Shown here piece by piece: positions 6,879 to 14,820 of a DNA stretch of 19,167 bases. Each line of letters opens with the position of its first letter. Within the stretch, counting starts at the first letter, position 1. The notes below the pieces were generated by a model that worked only from the letters and a program-made list of their open reading frames with translations, did no database searches and was not told where the DNA came from. The position numbers and the translations under genes are program-made. This DNA comes from Solobacterium sp. (lineage in GTDB: Bacteria > Bacillota_I > Bacilli_A > Erysipelotrichales > Erysipelotrichaceae): the NCBI GenBank assembly GCA_017514645.1, contig JAFWJP010000271.1, positions 1-19,167 on the forward strand, in the 5' to 3' direction.

Positions 6879-8879
6879 ATGGAAAACAAGGGTAAGTATT
6901 ATTTGACGACCGCAATCGCGTATACGTCCGGAAAGCCGCATATCGGCAACGAGTATGAGATCGTACTGGCAGATTCCATTGCCAGACGCAAACGGCAGGA
7001 AGGCTATGATGTCCGCTTCATGACAGGTACTGATGAACACGGCCAGAAGGTGGAAGAGAAGGCGATCAAAGCCGGGAAGTCCCCGAAGGAGTTCGTGGAT
7101 GAAGTTTCGGACATCATCAAGGAACAGGATGCGATCCTGAACATTTCCTACGATAAGTTCATCCGGACGACGGATCCGTATCACGAGAAGCAGATCCAGA
7201 AGATCTTCCGGAAACTCTATGACAAGGGTGATATCTACAAGGGACACTATGAAGGTCTGTACTGCCATGAGTGTGAGTCGTTCTACACCCAGAGCCAGCT
7301 TGTGGACGGTAAATGCCCGGTCTGCGGCGGAGAAGTCGTACCGATGCAGGAAGAAGCGTATTTCTTCCGTATGAGCAAATACGCAGACCAGCTGATGGAA
7401 TATATCGAGACACATCCGGAATTCATCCAGCCGGAGAGCCGGAAGAACGAGATGATCAACAACTTCCTGAAGCCGGGTCTGCAGGATCTGTGCGTGTCCC
7501 GTTCGACATTCAAATGGGGGATCCCGGTTGACTTCGATCCGGGTCATGTCGTTTACGTCTGGATCGATGCACTGTCCAACTATGCGACCGGTGTCGGTCT
7601 GGACATTGACGGAGATCAGGGCGATCTGGCGGATGCGTATGCCAACGGTAAATTCGGTGTCGGAGAGATTCCGGAGAACGGGCATGGTATGTATGAAAAG
7701 TACTGGCCGGCGGATCTGCACCTCATCGGCAAGGATATTGTACGTTTCCACACCATCTACTGGCCGATCATGCTGCTGGCGCTGGATATACCTCTGCCGA
7801 AGCAGGTGTTCGGACACCCGTGGCTGCTGGTCGGAGATTCCAAGATGTCCAAGTCCAAGGGCAATGTCATCTATGCGGATGATCTGGTGGATATGTTCGG
7901 CGTTGACGCTGTCCGTTACATCATGCTGCACGAGATGCCGTTTGCCCAGGACGGTCATATTACCTATGACCTGATGATGGAGCGCATCAACAGCAACCTT
8001 GCGAACAACCTGGGCAACCTGGTCAACCGTACACTGGCAATGCAGAACAAGTACTTCAACGGTCAGATCATCAATCCTGCTCTGGACGAGCCGGTGGATG
8101 AAGAGCTGAAGGCACTGGCCCTGAAGACAGCGGAAGATGTACAGGCAAGCATGGATACGCTGCATGTTGCGGATTCCATTGATCATATCTTTGATCTGCT
8201 GAACCGTACCAACAAGTACATTGATGAGACAACACCGTGGATCCTGGCCAAGAATCCGGACCAGATCTCCCGTCTGGCTACGGTGCTGTACAATATGCTG
8301 GAAGCGATCCGTTTCGCTGCTGTTCTGCTGGAGCCGTATCTCCCGGATACATCCGCCAAGATCCTGAATCAGCTGAATACCGATCAGCGTGATCTGGATT
8401 CCCTTGCCGTATTCGGCAATCTGGAAACCGGACGCAGTGTGACAGACAAGCCGGAGATCCTGTTCAAGAGACTGGATGAGAAGGAAGTCATGGCACAGGT
8501 TGCGGCTCTGGAAGAGAAGCAGAAGGCAGAAGCCAAGAAGGAAGAGGAGAAGAAACCGGAGATCGATATTGAAGAATTCGGCAAAATGGATCTTCGCGTA
8601 GGCAAGGTTGTTTCCTGTGAGAAGCACCCGGATGCGGATTCACTCCTGATCCTCAAGGTGGATCTCGGTGAAGGACAGCCGAGACAGATCGTCTCGGGTC
8701 TTGCCGGAAGCTATACAGCAGGTCAGATGATCGGCAAGCATATCGTTGTCGTTGCCAACCTGAAATCAACGGTACTCCGCGGCGTGGAGAGCCAGGGAAT
8801 GCTGCTGGCAGGCAAGGAAGACGGACAGCTGGCTGTCGTTGAAGTCAACGGCCTCAAGCCCGGCACAAAGATCATGTAA
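6879..8879 (+). CDS. metG: Methionyl-tRNA synthetase with C-terminal tRNA-binding domain
   Basis: A 666-residue class I synthetase that charges tRNA-Met. The HIGH-type motif is H21-I-G-N24, and the KMSKS loop is K322-M-S-K-S326. A zinc knuckle in the connective domain has C129/C132 and C146/C149. An acidic and lysine-rich linker precedes a C-terminal Trbp111/EMAP-II-like OB fold (about 560-666, with DLRVGKV and SQGMLLAG), which aids tRNA binding and dimerisation. Start 6879 is chosen over 6864 because GGAGG (6866-6870) lies eight bases upstream. Further in-frame ATGs upstream fall inside the T-box RNA and are not credible starts. Expression is controlled by the preceding T-box. nadK follows after 44 bases. 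Confidence 0.98.
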   Translation: MENKGKYYLTTAIAYTSGKPHIGNEYEIVLADSIARRKRQEGYDVRFMTGTDEHGQKVEEKAIKAGKSPKEFVDEVSDIIKEQDAILNISYDKFIRTTDPYHEKQIQKIFRKLYDKGDIYKGHYEGLYCHECESFYTQSQLVDGKCPVCGGEVVPMQEEAYFFRMSKYADQLMEYIETHPEFIQPESRKNEMINNFLKPGLQDLCVSRSTFKWGIPVDFDPGHVVYVWIDALSNYATGVGLDIDGDQGDLADAYANGKFGVGEIPENGHGMYEKYWPADLHLIGKDIVRFHTIYWPIMLLALDIPLPKQVFGHPWLLVGDSKMSKSKGNVIYADDLVDMFGVDAVRYIMLHEMPFAQDGHITYDLMMERINSNLANNLGNLVNRTLAMQNKYFNGQIINPALDEPVDEELKALALKTAEDVQASMDTLHVADSIDHIFDLLNRTNKYIDETTPWILAKNPDQISRLATVLYNMLEAIRFAAVLLEPYLPDTSAKILNQLNTDQRDLDSLAVFGNLETGRSVTDKPEILFKRLDEKEVMAQVAALEEKQKAEAKKEEEKKPEIDIEEFGKMDLRVGKVVSCEKHPDADSLLILKVDLGEGQPRQIVSGLAGSYTAGQMIGKHIVVVANLKSTVLRGVESQGMLLAGKEDGQLAVVEVNGLKPGTKIM

Positions 8880-8881
8880 AG

Positions 8882-8910
8882 AAGAAAAGGGACAGCAATG
8901 TCCCTTTCTT
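8882..8910 (+). terminator. Intercistronic hairpin between metG and nadK, possible weak terminator
   Basis: AAGAAAAGGGACA (8882-8894) pairs with TGTCCCTTTCTT (8899-8910) around a GCAA tetraloop, with one bulged A. There is no clean T-run beyond TTTCTT, and the nadK ribosome site follows at once. Partial termination or a 3'-end stabiliser for metG mRNA are both possible. Confidence 0.55.
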
Positions 8911-8923
8911 GACCGGAGGTATT

Positions 8924-9691
8924 ATGACATTTGCAATCATCGACAAGCAGGATGAACTGTCCCGCTTGATTGCGGAAAAGATCCGCAGCGCCATCTCCCG
9001 TACAGGGGAAGAAGAGACTAAGGGCGTCCCGGATACGGTCTTTGTTGTCGGCGGAGACGGTACGCTTCTTTATGCTGTACATCAGTACATCAACGAACTG
9101 GACCGCGTACGGTTCTACGGAATCCATACCGGTACGCTTGGCTTTCTGACAGATTACAAGGACAGCGAGCTGGATGCGCTTCTGGGGGACTATATTAATG
9201 GAAACGTGAAGGAACAGGATTATCCGCTGCTGGAGATCACTGCGGGCGAGCATATCATGTACGGTCTGAACGAAGTCCGGGTGGAAAACATGGTGCGTAC
9301 ACAGGTGATCGATGTGATCATCAACGGTACACTGTTTGAGACATTCCGGGGTACGGGACTGTCTGTATGTACACAGCTCGGCAGTACGGCGTACAACCGT
9401 TCTCTTGGCGGTGCTGTGGTGGAGGATGGTCTGGATGTTCTGCAGATGTGTGAGGTCGCGGGAATCCATCACATCAAGTTCCGTTCGCTGGGCGCGCCGA
9501 TCATCCTGGGCGGCAATGCACAGATCGAACTTCGCAGCAAAGATTATGAAGGGGCGATGATGGGGGCGGATTCGGATCTGATTGCCCTGCATGAAGAGAA
9601 ATCCCTGCGCATACGGAAATCGGAACGGAAGGTCCGGATGCTGAAGGGAAGAGAGATTCCTTATTTTTACCGGCTCCGGAGTCTGTTTTGA
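8924..9691 (+). CDS. nadK: NAD kinase
   Basis: A 255-residue ATP-NAD kinase that phosphorylates NAD to NADP in the cytoplasm. The nucleotide-binding signature GGDGTLL sits at residues 43-49, with D45 the expected catalytic Asp. The conserved HTGTLGFLTD, LNEVRVEN and a glycine-rich region (GTGLSVCTQLGSTAYNRSLG) follow in the normal order. Start 8924 is supported by CGGAGG about six bases upstream. A TTG at 8909 in the same frame lies inside the preceding hairpin and is rejected. Length is typical of the short NadK forms of Bacillota. It is probably co-transcribed at least partly with metG. Confidence 0.96.
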   Translation: MTFAIIDKQDELSRLIAEKIRSAISRTGEEETKGVPDTVFVVGGDGTLLYAVHQYINELDRVRFYGIHTGTLGFLTDYKDSELDALLGDYINGNVKEQDYPLLEITAGEHIMYGLNEVRVENMVRTQVIDVIINGTLFETFRGTGLSVCTQLGSTAYNRSLGGAVVEDGLDVLQMCEVAGIHHIKFRSLGAPIILGGNAQIELRSKDYEGAMMGADSDLIALHEEKSLRIRKSERKVRMLKGREIPYFYRLRSLF

Positions 9692-9701
9692 GAGAATGTG
9701 G

Positions 9702-9707
9702 TAGAAT
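9702..9707 (+). promoter_or_regulatory. Extended -10 element immediately before the EIIBC-like gene
   Basis: TG-G-TAGAAT places a -10 hexamer at 9702-9707, with a predicted start near 9714, only about three bases before ATG 9717. No good -35 is visible at the standard distance. Confidence 0.45.
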
Positions 9708-9716
9708 GGTAGTTAC

Positions 9717-11267
9717 ATGAGAAACTGGCATTCAATGTATGAGATCCTGCGGTTCCCGATCGGCGTTATGGTTTTCGCCGCTTTTCTGGTGGGAACCGGC
9801 AATCTGTTCATCAATCCTGCGTTTGATTCGCTGTATTCGATAGACAATACCTATGTTCTCCGTACAGCGGAAGCGATGTACCGGACAGGATCCTTTCTGA
9901 TCGTCAACTTCCCGGTCCTGTTCCTTTTCGGTATGGTATCGCGCAAGGGTACAGGAGGCATTACATCGTTGTCCGCGTTTGCAGGATATGCGGCCTTTAT
10001 TCTGTTTACCATGTACTTTTCCAGAAATGACCTTCCCGGCTGGGCTTACAGTTCCATGCTTGGTATTTCTTCCACCAGCCTGAAGATCAGGGAAATGATG
10101 AACGGTGTCTATTATCCGCTGCAGACAGGATTGATCGGTGCGGTCGGTGTTGCGTTCATTACACTGCGCAGTTTCAATACGACCCGGGTCAGGAACGATT
10201 ACGGACTCTTCTCGTATATTTCCCGGGAAGTATCGGCCGTGATCGGGACAGTGATCCGTGCGGCGCTGTTCGGCGCAGTGCTGGCGGCTGTATGGACATT
10301 CCTGGTTTCCGGTGTTCAGTATATGATCAATTACATAGCGGCAGATACGACGAACCCTGTCAAACTGGCTGCCTATGGTATTCTGGACCGGGGACTGAGT
10401 GTACTGAACCTTGGAACCTATATCCGTTCACCGTTCTGGTACGGTGCGTCCGGCGGTACCTGGGTAACGATGGCAGGCGTAAGTGTAGCGGGTGATGTCA
10501 ACATCTGGAGAGCACAGACAGCTGCGTCTTCGATCGGAGGATCTACCGGCAGATTCATTACGCCGTACTATATTCTGAACATGTTTGCAGTACCGGGACT
10601 TCTGCTGGCGCATTATACGCTCCTGACAGACCGGATCGAGAAGCGCAGGCTCAGGCTGTACTATATCCTGATGGGTCTGATGTCCATTGTCATGGGTACG
10701 CTGCTGCCGATCGAACTGACGCTGCTGTTTACAGCACCGCTCCTGTTCGGGATGCATCTTGCCTATACCGGTCTTCTGTTCGGTGCACTGCAGGCGATGC
10801 ATGTCTATCTCGGTTTCAATTATGCGGCTTCCGGAACGATGGCGGTCAATCCCGGTACACTTGTGGAGCTGCTGACGTATCTGCATTATCCTTCTTTGAC
10901 GGTCATGGTCCTGAAACTGCTGGCGGCAGGTGTTGTGTCATTTGCAGCATATTTCTTCATGACACGGTATTATTATCGGTATCTGGCAGTGGATATTTTC
11001 CGTACGGATGCGCTGAAGCGGCTGGTTGACGGTGTGATTGAAGCGGTCGGCGGAATCGACAATGTCAAACTGACAAACTCATCGCCGGGCCGGCTTGTTC
11101 TGACGCTGTTTGATCCGGCGAAGATGGACGCCGCAAAGATCCGGAAACTGGCATCGGTACGGATCTACGAAACAAAAGCCGGCTATGCAATCACCTTCGG
11201 CGCTGCCTCTACAATGATCCGGCAGGGAATAGACGCAAAGATGCGTTCGTATGTCCGTCAGGTCTGA
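9717..11267 (+). CDS. PTS EIIBC-like permease (glucose family) with degenerate IIB domain
   Basis: A 516-residue membrane protein. Residues 1 to about 425 are an EIIC-type permease with multiple hydrophobic spans. It shows PVLFLFGMV and GTLLPIELTLLFTAPLLFGMH, which aligns with the G.TEPIEF.F.F.AP signature but has LL in place of TE. Residues about 438-510 match a IIB domain (IEAVGGIDNVK ... FDPAKMDAAKIRKLA ... YAITFG). The phosphorylatable Cys expected five residues after NVK is Ser456 (codon 11082-11084), so the normal phosphorelay cannot work. No IIA is encoded nearby. It may be a non-phosphorylating transporter, a sensor, or depend on another IIB. There is no clear Shine-Dalgarno; an extended -10 just upstream suggests a near-leaderless mRNA. 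ATG 9735 is an alternative start. Confidence 0.85.
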   Translation: MRNWHSMYEILRFPIGVMVFAAFLVGTGNLFINPAFDSLYSIDNTYVLRTAEAMYRTGSFLIVNFPVLFLFGMVSRKGTGGITSLSAFAGYAAFILFTMYFSRNDLPGWAYSSMLGISSTSLKIREMMNGVYYPLQTGLIGAVGVAFITLRSFNTTRVRNDYGLFSYISREVSAVIGTVIRAALFGAVLAAVWTFLVSGVQYMINYIAADTTNPVKLAAYGILDRGLSVLNLGTYIRSPFWYGASGGTWVTMAGVSVAGDVNIWRAQTAASSIGGSTGRFITPYYILNMFAVPGLLLAHYTLLTDRIEKRRLRLYYILMGLMSIVMGTLLPIELTLLFTAPLLFGMHLAYTGLLFGALQAMHVYLGFNYAASGTMAVNPGTLVELLTYLHYPSLTVMVLKLLAAGVVSFAAYFFMTRYYYRYLAVDIFRTDALKRLVDGVIEAVGGIDNVKLTNSSPGRLVLTLFDPAKMDAAKIRKLASVRIYETKAGYAITFGAASTMIRQGIDAKMRSYVRQV

Positions 11268-11269
11268 TG

Positions 11270-11298
11270 TTGGCAAACCGAGAAACCGGTGCTATAAT
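11270..11298 (+). promoter_or_regulatory. Strong promoter of the secreted-protein gene
   Basis: TTGGCA (11270-11275) and an extended TG-C-TATAAT (hexamer 11293-11298) are 17 bases apart, beginning right after the EIIBC-like stop. The predicted start is near 11305, about eight bases before ATG 11313. Confidence 0.8.
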
Positions 11299-11312
11299 AA
11301 AAGTCCATCTTT

Positions 11313-11978
11313 ATGAAGTGTTTAATGAGGAAAAGTAAATCTGTTCTGATTGCCGGACTGATGACGTTATCCCTTCTGGGTTTCAAATCCGATGAGTTTT
11401 CGCTTGGGGATCTGAAGAACTACGAGAGGGAGTACAAGTCCGAGTCTGTCGGAGCCTGCTCCGTCTCCAGTACGAAGACGTATGAAGATTACCGGGCAAT
11501 CACGGATACTTCATCAAAACAGTACAGGTTCATCCAGGAACATATGACGGTGGATGAGACAACCGGCATGCTGTATGACGAAGACGGATTCATCGGTGTG
11601 GCGATGGCCTGGGGCTTCGGCGATATCGGCACAAGATACTATGTTGTCCTTGATACCGGCATTATCATTCCGGTTGTGAAGGTGGACGCCAAAGCGTTTG
11701 TGGATGCGCCGAACGGATGCAGTCATGCGGCAGATGCGAGTGTCATCGAGTTTGTCATTGATTCCGGAAAAGCGTATGAATACTTCGGCGGCGGAAACGG
11801 TCTGGCACTGAACGGAAACTTCAATAACTATGAATTCCTGAACGGACATATTCTGGATATTGAGCTGGTTCTGGACGAAAAACTGGAGGAAGGTGTTGTC
11901 TACGAGGTGGAAATGGCCGATACGGTCAAGGAAACAGAGACGTCGGACGGAATCCAGGTCGTTGAAGGCGGATATTGA
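11313..11978 (+). CDS. Secreted protein of a conserved family of unknown function
   Basis: A 221-residue protein with a basic N-terminus and a hydrophobic signal segment (VLIAGLMTLSLLG). The segment ends LLGF where a lipoprotein would have LLGC; F24 is TTC, one base from TGC. The mature part carries DYRAITDTSSKQY, YDEDGFIGVAMAWG, GTRYYVVLDTG, an Asp/Lys/Ala stretch, NGCSHAADASVIEFVID and GNFNNYEFLNGHI. This pattern is one I recall from uncharacterised Bacillota and phage-associated proteins, with no assigned activity. The fold looks mostly beta, and the conserved Asp, Gly and Thr hint at a barrel like that of 3D/RlpA domains (speculative). It has its own strong promoter and a terminator, so it is monocistronic. 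ATG 11325 is an alternative start; neither start has a good ribosome site. Confidence 0.75.
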   Translation: MKCLMRKSKSVLIAGLMTLSLLGFKSDEFSLGDLKNYEREYKSESVGACSVSSTKTYEDYRAITDTSSKQYRFIQEHMTVDETTGMLYDEDGFIGVAMAWGFGDIGTRYYVVLDTGIIIPVVKVDAKAFVDAPNGCSHAADASVIEFVIDSGKAYEYFGGGNGLALNGNFNNYEFLNGHILDIELVLDEKLEEGVVYEVEMADTVKETETSDGIQVVEGGY

Positions 11979-11988
11979 TGAAAAAATG

Positions 11989-12013
11989 ATCCTTCCGGAA
12001 ACGGAAGGATTTT
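11989..12013 (+). terminator. Intrinsic terminator after the secreted-protein gene
   Basis: ATCCTTCCG (11989-11997) and CGGAAGGAT (12002-12010) form a perfect nine-pair stem with a GAAA tetraloop, followed by three Ts. A-rich sequence precedes it. Confidence 0.8.
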
Positions 12014-12035
12014 AAGTGGAAATACAGGAAGCAGA

Positions 12036-12494
12036 ATGCTCGTTAACGTAAACACAGCAGAAGAAAAAAGAAAGATCTCCCGCATGATCCTGGAGGACCT
12101 TACGGAATGGTTCGGTATTCCCGAATCAAGAGAGCAGTATATTGCGGAAAGTGCAGATATGACGATGATTGCGGCTTTTGAAGACGGCAGAGCTGCTGGA
12201 TTCCTGTGTTTGAAGGTTACCGGAAAGGACACGATGGAGATCGCAGTCATGGGTCTACGGAAGGAATACCATCACCGGGGTATCGGAACTGCACTGGTCA
12301 GGGAAGCAGCAAAGACGGCTCACAGCCTCGGATATTCTTTCCTTCAGGTAAAGACCGTGCAGGAAGGAAAGTATCCTGAGTACGATCTGACCAACCGGTT
12401 CTATCAACACTGCGGTTTCAAGGAGTTCGAAGTGATGCCGGAACTATGGGGCACGGACAATCCCTGCCAGATCTATGTCATGTCATTAATCTAA
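12036..12494 (+). CDS. GNAT family N-acetyltransferase
   Basis: A 152-residue single-domain acetyltransferase that uses acetyl-CoA. Motif A (MGLRKEYHHRGIGTALVREA, residues about 72-91) contains the R-G-I-G-T-A loop that binds the CoA pyrophosphate. The C-terminal FYQHCGFKEFEV is the usual motif B. The N-terminal WFGIPES resembles a subgroup of uncharacterised Bacillota GNATs, and the acceptor is unknown. AGGAAG lies about six bases before the ATG. It sits between two terminators, so it is probably transcribed alone. Unlike the first GNAT in the window it is intact. It converges on bioY. Confidence 0.88.
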   Translation: MLVNVNTAEEKRKISRMILEDLTEWFGIPESREQYIAESADMTMIAAFEDGRAAGFLCLKVTGKDTMEIAVMGLRKEYHHRGIGTALVREAAKTAHSLGYSFLQVKTVQEGKYPEYDLTNRFYQHCGFKEFEVMPELWGTDNPCQIYVMSLI

Positions 12495-12496
12495 TA

Positions 12497-12524
12497 AAAG
12501 CACCTGTTTCAGTACAGGTGCTTT
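12497..12524. terminator. Bidirectional terminator between the GNAT and bioY genes
   Basis: AAAGCACCTGT (12497-12507) and ACAGGTGCTTT (12514-12524) form a perfect 11-pair stem around TTCAGT. It lies three bases past the GNAT stop and ten bases before the bioY stop on the other strand, so it likely serves both. Confidence 0.82.
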
Positions 12525-12533
12525 ATATGTCTG

Positions 12534-13097
12534 TCAATGTGCCGGAACAGCAATCCTTCGCAGAGCAGGTTCCAGCCGCGGCACGAGTACGCATACAGCA
12601 CACATTTTAAGAAAATCACCCGGCAGGAACGGGAGTACGCAGGCTGCCAGTGCACCGGACAAAGGCATGCCGGTGTACAGCATGAACCATATCGTACCAA
12701 CGGTATACAGCACAGCATTGCCGCACAGCATGCCGCTCATCAGAACAGCGGTACGGTGATATCCATCACGGTTCCTTCCGAAGCGTTCATAGATCCACCC
12801 GGAAAGATGAGCCAGCGGCAGATAGCCGAAGATATATCCGTCGGTCATGCCGAACAGTACGGAGATTCCGCTGCTGTAGTTGGCGAATACCGGCATTCCA
12901 AGCGCGCCGACAATAATGTAGACAGCAGCAGCGAGTGTACCCAGCCGGCTTCCCAGCAGAGCACCGCTCAGCATCACAGCGAGTGTAGCGAGCGAAATGG
13001 GGACATGCGTTGCCAGCGGTACGGCAACCGGTGACAGAACGCAGATCACAGCGGCCATGACAGCTGTCATGGCAAGGTCTTTGACAGTGAGTTTCAT
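12534..13097 (-). CDS. bioY: BioY family biotin ECF transporter S component
   Basis: A 187-residue membrane protein with about six hydrophobic spans. It shows the BioY pattern: HVPISLATLAVMLSGALLGSRLG (the family's P.PIT.QTLAVLLAG..LG.R.G), then VGALGMPVFA and a glycine-rich FGMTDGYIFGYL. BioY captures biotin and works with a shared EcfT/EcfA module that must be encoded elsewhere. Start 13097 is set by AGGAGG about eight bases upstream on the minus strand. An open frame extends further upstream but would read through the ribosome site and into the MATE coding strand. It lies 76 bases downstream of the MATE gene without a convincing terminator between, so co-transcription is likely. No BirA-type operator was recognised. 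Confidence 0.88.
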   Translation of the reverse strand: MKLTVKDLAMTAVMAAVICVLSPVAVPLATHVPISLATLAVMLSGALLGSRLGTLAAAVYIIVGALGMPVFANYSSGISVLFGMTDGYIFGYLPLAHLSGWIYERFGRNRDGYHRTAVLMSGMLCGNAVLYTVGTIWFMLYTGMPLSGALAACVLPFLPGDFLKMCAVCVLVPRLEPALRRIAVPAH

Positions 13098-13173
13098 ATT
13101 GTTTCCTCCTGATGCAGGGTAAAGCCTTATTACAATACTCCTTTCCGGGCAGAAAGGGAAGAATCCGGAGGGT

Positions 13174-14562
13174 TCAGTTGTCTTCAATGATAAGTTCCTT
13201 CCGCTGAACTGACCTGAGGAAATGCAGGTACAGGAGTACAGCCGTAAAACAGCACAGGACATCCGTGACCGGAGTTGCAAGAACGATACCGTAAAGCGGG
13301 ATCCGGTGACGGAAAACAAACATCAGCGGAATATCCAGGATTCCTTTACGCAGGATGACCAGCAGGAAAGAATCACTGCCTCTTCCTACAGCCTGAAAGA
13401 ATGAGATCAACGCATAAGCACAGGCAGAGAAAGGACCGCCTACACAGAGGATCCGCAGGAACCGGGCACCGAAATACAAGGAATCTCCTCCATGATTGAT
13501 GAAAATCCCGATCAGCTGCCGTGCAAATATCATATTGGCAGTGAGGCACAGTGACGCAAGCACGACAGAAGTAAGCATCGAGGTCTTCAAAGCGCTGCGC
13601 ATGCGTTCGTAGTTCCTGGCTGCGAAATTGTATGCCAGCAGCGGCAGCACACCCTGCGTTACACCGCGGACCATGCAGTGGGCAAGCATATTGACCTTCT
13701 TGGCAACACCGAGCCCTGCCTGCGCCTGTGTCCCGCAGTCCGCCATCAGATTGTCCAGAACGGCATAGGAAATGTTCTCAAGCAAAGTCATCATGCAGGC
13801 AGGAAATCCGGCAGACAGAACAGAACGGATCACGGACCAGGAATACTGCCCGGACCGGATGCCAAGGGAAATAACGGTATGGTTCCGTATTGAACGCAGC
13901 AGAATCAGGAAGTATACAACAGAGATGAAATTTGAAAGGGCTGTGGCTAAGGCGGCGCCGGTGACTTCGTTTCCTTCCGGAAGAAGAACAAACATGAACA
14001 GCGGATCAAGAACGATGTTGAGCAAACCGCCTGCCGCAACACCGACGCTGGCGGTAAGGCTTCTTCCTTCTGCGCGGAAGAGTGCCGCAAGCAATGCGTT
14101 CATGGAAGCGGCGACACCGCCGAAGACAACCGTGATGAGAAGATACGTGCAGGCATAGCTATGTACAGCGGGATTGCGCCCACCGAGGATATTGATATAC
14201 GGATCGAGCAGCAGCCGTGCGCCGAGGGAATACAGCAGTGTAACAGTAATGCATCCCCAGAAGGCAAATGATGACGCAGCCATTGCGCGATTGCGGTGTC
14301 CGCTGCCGAGAGATCTTGAGATCACAGCTTCCGCACCGACACCGAACAGGTTGGAAACAGCCGACAGAAACATGAAAGCCGGCATGCATACCGTGACAGC
14401 AGTGATCTTGACATCACTGCCGGCCATACCGATGAAGAATGTATCAGCCATATTGTAGATGACCAGAATGATCTGACCGAGCACGGTCGGTACTGCCAGT
14501 CTTGCGACTGCCTGGGCTGCCGGCATGTCCCGGAAGATCCGGTCGCTGTTTCTTTCTGCCAT
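13174..14562 (-). CDS. MATE family multidrug efflux transporter (MepA/NorM-like)
   Basis: A 462-residue protein with about twelve hydrophobic spans in two homologous halves, as in the MATE family. Clear markers are LAVPTVLGQIILVIYNMADTFF near the N-terminus (read as LAVPT and YNMADTFFIG), GVGAEAVISRSLG, and NALLAALFRAEGRS. The second half has AGFPACMMTLLENISYAV and YNFAARNYERM. Relatives export cationic drugs or metabolites using a sodium or proton gradient; the substrate here is unknown. AGGAGGAA about four bases before the start supports 14562. It is first in a minus-strand pair with bioY. The upstream region is very AT-rich and holds an inverted repeat. Confidence 0.92.
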   Translation of the reverse strand: MAERNSDRIFRDMPAAQAVARLAVPTVLGQIILVIYNMADTFFIGMAGSDVKITAVTVCMPAFMFLSAVSNLFGVGAEAVISRSLGSGHRNRAMAASSFAFWGCITVTLLYSLGARLLLDPYINILGGRNPAVHSYACTYLLITVVFGGVAASMNALLAALFRAEGRSLTASVGVAAGGLLNIVLDPLFMFVLLPEGNEVTGAALATALSNFISVVYFLILLRSIRNHTVISLGIRSGQYSWSVIRSVLSAGFPACMMTLLENISYAVLDNLMADCGTQAQAGLGVAKKVNMLAHCMVRGVTQGVLPLLAYNFAARNYERMRSALKTSMLTSVVLASLCLTANMIFARQLIGIFINHGGDSLYFGARFLRILCVGGPFSACAYALISFFQAVGRGSDSFLLVILRKGILDIPLMFVFRHRIPLYGIVLATPVTDVLCCFTAVLLYLHFLRSVQRKELIIEDN

Positions 14563-14820
14563 GGTTTCCTCCTTGATGCACGCATTATAGGCAGACAGAA
14601 GAGAGACCGTCTAATACAGGATTTCTGCATTATAATAAATATTATTTATGATAAAAGGGCTGTGCAGAAAATCAGGCGATGATTATATGCTGAACACCGC
14701 GGCAAAGCAGGGATAATTATAAAATAATACAAATATTAATGAATTATAATATAAATATAATGTATGCATATTTCGGTGCCGGCTGCCTTTGCCCGCTCCG
14801 GAGTGGTCTATAATGTTTCC
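14563..14820. promoter_or_regulatory. AT-rich divergent intergenic region between the MATE and rsmF genes
   Basis: This 258-base stretch has no credible gene. On the minus strand, TATAAT lies about 20 bases before the MATE start, with only a weak -35. GATTTCTGCA (14620-14629) is inverted at 14663-14673 (TGCAGAAAATC) around an AT-rich core that includes ATAAAT-ATT-ATTTAT. From about 14700 the sequence is dense in TATAAT-like words. On the plus strand, TATAAT at 14809-14814 abuts the rsmF start. Confidence 0.5.

Noticed and set aside
6783..8627. A 614-codon minus-strand open frame over metG
   Set aside because: Antisense to an unmistakable methionyl-tRNA synthetase and its T-box; no motif or ribosome site supports it.
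13140..13157. CCTTTC/GAAAGG hairpin between the MATE and bioY genes as a terminator
   Set aside because: Only six pairs and no T-run on either strand; it may be chance.
13098..13319. N-terminal extension of BioY
   Set aside because: It would run through the AGGAGG site and the MATE gene's 3' end, and it does not look like BioY.
14764..14820. Longer N-terminus for the rRNA methyltransferase
   Set aside because: Family members begin at the MKLPERYLEH point, and the upstream stretch contains the TATAAT element.
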